Assembly (NCBI GenBank): GCA_017525915.1
Contig: JAFXSC010000022.1
Span: 310,001-374,000 of the forward strand
Source: Ruminococcus sp.
GTDB taxonomy: Bacteria; Bacillota; Clostridia; Oscillospirales; Ruminococcaceae
Length of the DNA: 64,000 bases
Direction: 5' to 3'
Of the stretch, positions 62,977 through 64,000 are shown one piece after another (the first letter of the stretch is position 1; each line of letters begins with the position of its first letter). The notes under the pieces were generated by a model. The model made no database searches and was not told the DNA's origin. It saw nothing but the letters and a program-made list of their open reading frames with translations. The position numbers and the translations under genes were made by a program.

Positions 62977-62994
62977 TTTTCAGCCTCCTTATTA

Positions 62995-63396
62995 TCATCG
63001 TTCAAACGGCTTATTGAATGAGCCTATCTCAATAAGATTGCCCTCGGGGTCAGCTATATAGCATGTACGCTGTCCCCAAGGCTCTGTTTCAGGTTCCAGC
63101 ACAGGTACAGCGCCCTTTTCAACTGCCTTCCGGAACTGTTCGTCTACCTCGTCAAAGGTATCAACGTACAGCGCAAGCTCAGTGTGACCATTCAAGCCCT
63201 TGATATACTCATACTTTCTGCCGGTCATCTTCTCAAAATCCCTGCGTTCGTAGAGCAGGAACAGCGTTCCGTCCTTTATCAGATACACGTTCGAGGTGTC
63301 CTCGTCCTCCTTTATCTCAAAGCCGAGGACGTCCCTGTAAAAGCGTATCATTCTGCCCATCTCCTCAACAAACAACCCGAAACCGTCAAGTCTCAT
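62995..63396 (-). CDS. VOC-family (glyoxalase/dioxygenase fold) protein
   Basis: 133-aa vicinal-oxygen-chelate protein with two paired beta-alpha-beta-beta-beta units: MIRFYRDVLGFEI at the start and IADPEGNLIEIGSF at the end; Glu and His metal ligands are plausible (GHTELALYV). Members act as glyoxalases, dioxygenases or antibiotic-binding proteins. GGTGTAAGGA precedes the ATG. It sits 18 bp before hisF, apparently in the same transcript but without functional link. Confidence 0.82.
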   Translation of the reverse strand: MRLDGFGLFVEEMGRMIRFYRDVLGFEIKEDEDTSNVYLIKDGTLFLLYERRDFEKMTGRKYEYIKGLNGHTELALYVDTFDEVDEQFRKAVEKGAVPVLEPETEPWGQRTCYIADPEGNLIEIGSFNKPFER

Positions 63397-63409
63397 TCCT
63401 TACACCGCC

Positions 63410-64000
63410 TTAGTTTTCTTCCATGTATACCTTATGAGTGCGGAGCTTTTCAACGAAGTCCGTAAACCTGCCGTCCTCGATGACACTCGCGCTGATAAAG
63501 GGAAAGCGCTCCGCTATCTGCTCATTAGTCATTGTCTTGTAGAAGTTCCTCGGCAGATCATGGTGAAAGGTTCCCCCGAAGGTGTTCCCTGCCGATGAGC
63601 CAGGCGAGCTGACCTCCTCCTCGACCTGCATACTGCCGTCACGGGCAATGACGATGCTCTTGACCGTCGTCTCCTGCGCCGGTTCAAAATAGAAGTGCGA
63701 AATAACGGTATCCGACGGTCTGAAATGAAGTCCTTGCTCCGACGCGAAGTTCTCCGCAAAAGAGTCAAAGCTTCCGCGAATCAGGGTATCATTCTTTTTC
63801 AGCAGAGCTTCAAGCTCCGGCGTCATATCAATATGCGTCACGGAATCCGGAAGAATAAGCTCCCGGAGCGTTCTGAGCTGCAATAGGAACGCCGTATCTA
63901 TTTCTGTGTATCCGTAGTCGAGCTTGCATTTGAGCGTATCCTCGATGAACAGCGAAATATCCTGCGGAAAACTCCGCTTAGCCTCAACTCTGCCGAGAAA
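63410..64000 (-). CDS. Leucine-rich-repeat/BspA-like C-terminal fragment (5' truncated)
   Basis: The frame is open to the right edge of the window, so the start lies outside; a TTG at 63883 is only an internal candidate. The visible 196 residues begin with FLGRVEAKRSFPQD. A single leucine-rich-repeat-like unit (RTLRELILPDSVTHIDMT) is followed by LIRGSFDSFAENFASEQGLH, typical of the unit after BspA-type LRR blocks in clostridial surface proteins. The rest is unassigned. No signal peptide is visible because the N-terminus is missing. Confidence 0.6.
   Translation of the reverse strand, partial: FLGRVEAKRSFPQDISLFIEDTLKCKLDYGYTEIDTAFLLQLRTLRELILPDSVTHIDMTPELEALLKKNDTLIRGSFDSFAENFASEQGLHFRPSDTVISHFYFEPAQETTVKSIVIARDGSMQVEEEVSSPGSSAGNTFGGTFHHDLPRNFYKTMTNEQIAERFPFISASVIEDGRFTDFVEKLRTHKVYMEEN

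Overview
The window looks like the chromosome of a rumen or gut Ruminococcus (Clostridia, Oscillospiraceae), close to the cellulosome-forming species R. flavefaciens, R. champanellensis and R. albus. The evidence is a GH44 glucanase with a C-terminal Ruminococcus-type dockerin, a CotH-family lipoprotein beside it, a V/A-type ATPase instead of F-type at this locus, a glgBCDA glycogen operon with the Gram-positive GlgD, a SpoIIE homologue, and sigma-A promoters that match TTGACA-N17-TATAAT closely. All assignments are from reading the sequence; no database search was run.

Layout: 1-2495 holds an FtsW/RodA flippase-polymerase (cut by the left edge) and its class B PBP. 2642-5597 holds hpf, a LUD protein and the CotH lipoprotein, convergent with 5657-9007 (XRE regulator then GH44-CBM-dockerin). 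9198-13387 is small housekeeping: a DUF6514-like protein, a small alarmone synthetase, a TPM lipoprotein, an OGG-type glycosylase, a small membrane protein and an AraC regulator. 13436-16931 (minus) is ligA, an FkbM methyltransferase and a PH-like protein. 17118-19824 is rpsO-pnp with a long intergenic RNA hairpin, followed by a DinB-like protein. 20589-29056 (minus) is a nine-gene V-type ATPase operon preceded by two near-perfect promoters with a terminator between them. 29266-34155 (minus) is Nudix, aspS, hisS, an MgsA-like protein and minD. 34931-40240 is a MoxR-DUF58-transglutaminase-DUF308 operon. 40286-46087 (minus) is glgA, glgD, glgC and glgB. 46265-51528 (minus) is spoIIE, DUF4364, aroC and aroA, with a terminator-like attenuator ahead of aroA. 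51752-53379 (minus) is an ECF sigma/anti-sigma pair. 53546-57699 (minus) is an exopolysaccharide module (PHP phosphatase, BY-kinase, UDP-sugar 4,6-dehydratase). 58133-61085 (plus) is a compact cassette of an HPr-kinase-like protein, an S24/S26-type peptidase, a 14-codon mini-ORF and an ABC exporter. 61114-64000 (minus) is hisE, hisI, a cytidine-deaminase-like gene, hisF, a VOC protein and a leucine-rich-repeat-like protein cut by the right edge.

The best candidate for an undescribed system is the 58-61 kb cassette: kinase, peptidase and exporter without any known peptide partner, plus a mini-ORF (MCSVQFTAMCPAYA) behind an excellent ribosome binding site between peptidase and exporter. It could be a very short peptide precursor or a translational coupler.

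A second theme is that several housekeeping-looking enzymes lack residues that are catalytic in well-studied relatives: AroC (GESHG to GESDG), GlgA (KTGGL to ASGGL), LigA (motif IV Lys to Met, and the Glu next to the AMP-lysine) and the MgsA-like protein (GGDQQ to GGAEQ). These were read from the nucleotide sequence; the comparison to reference enzymes is from memory.
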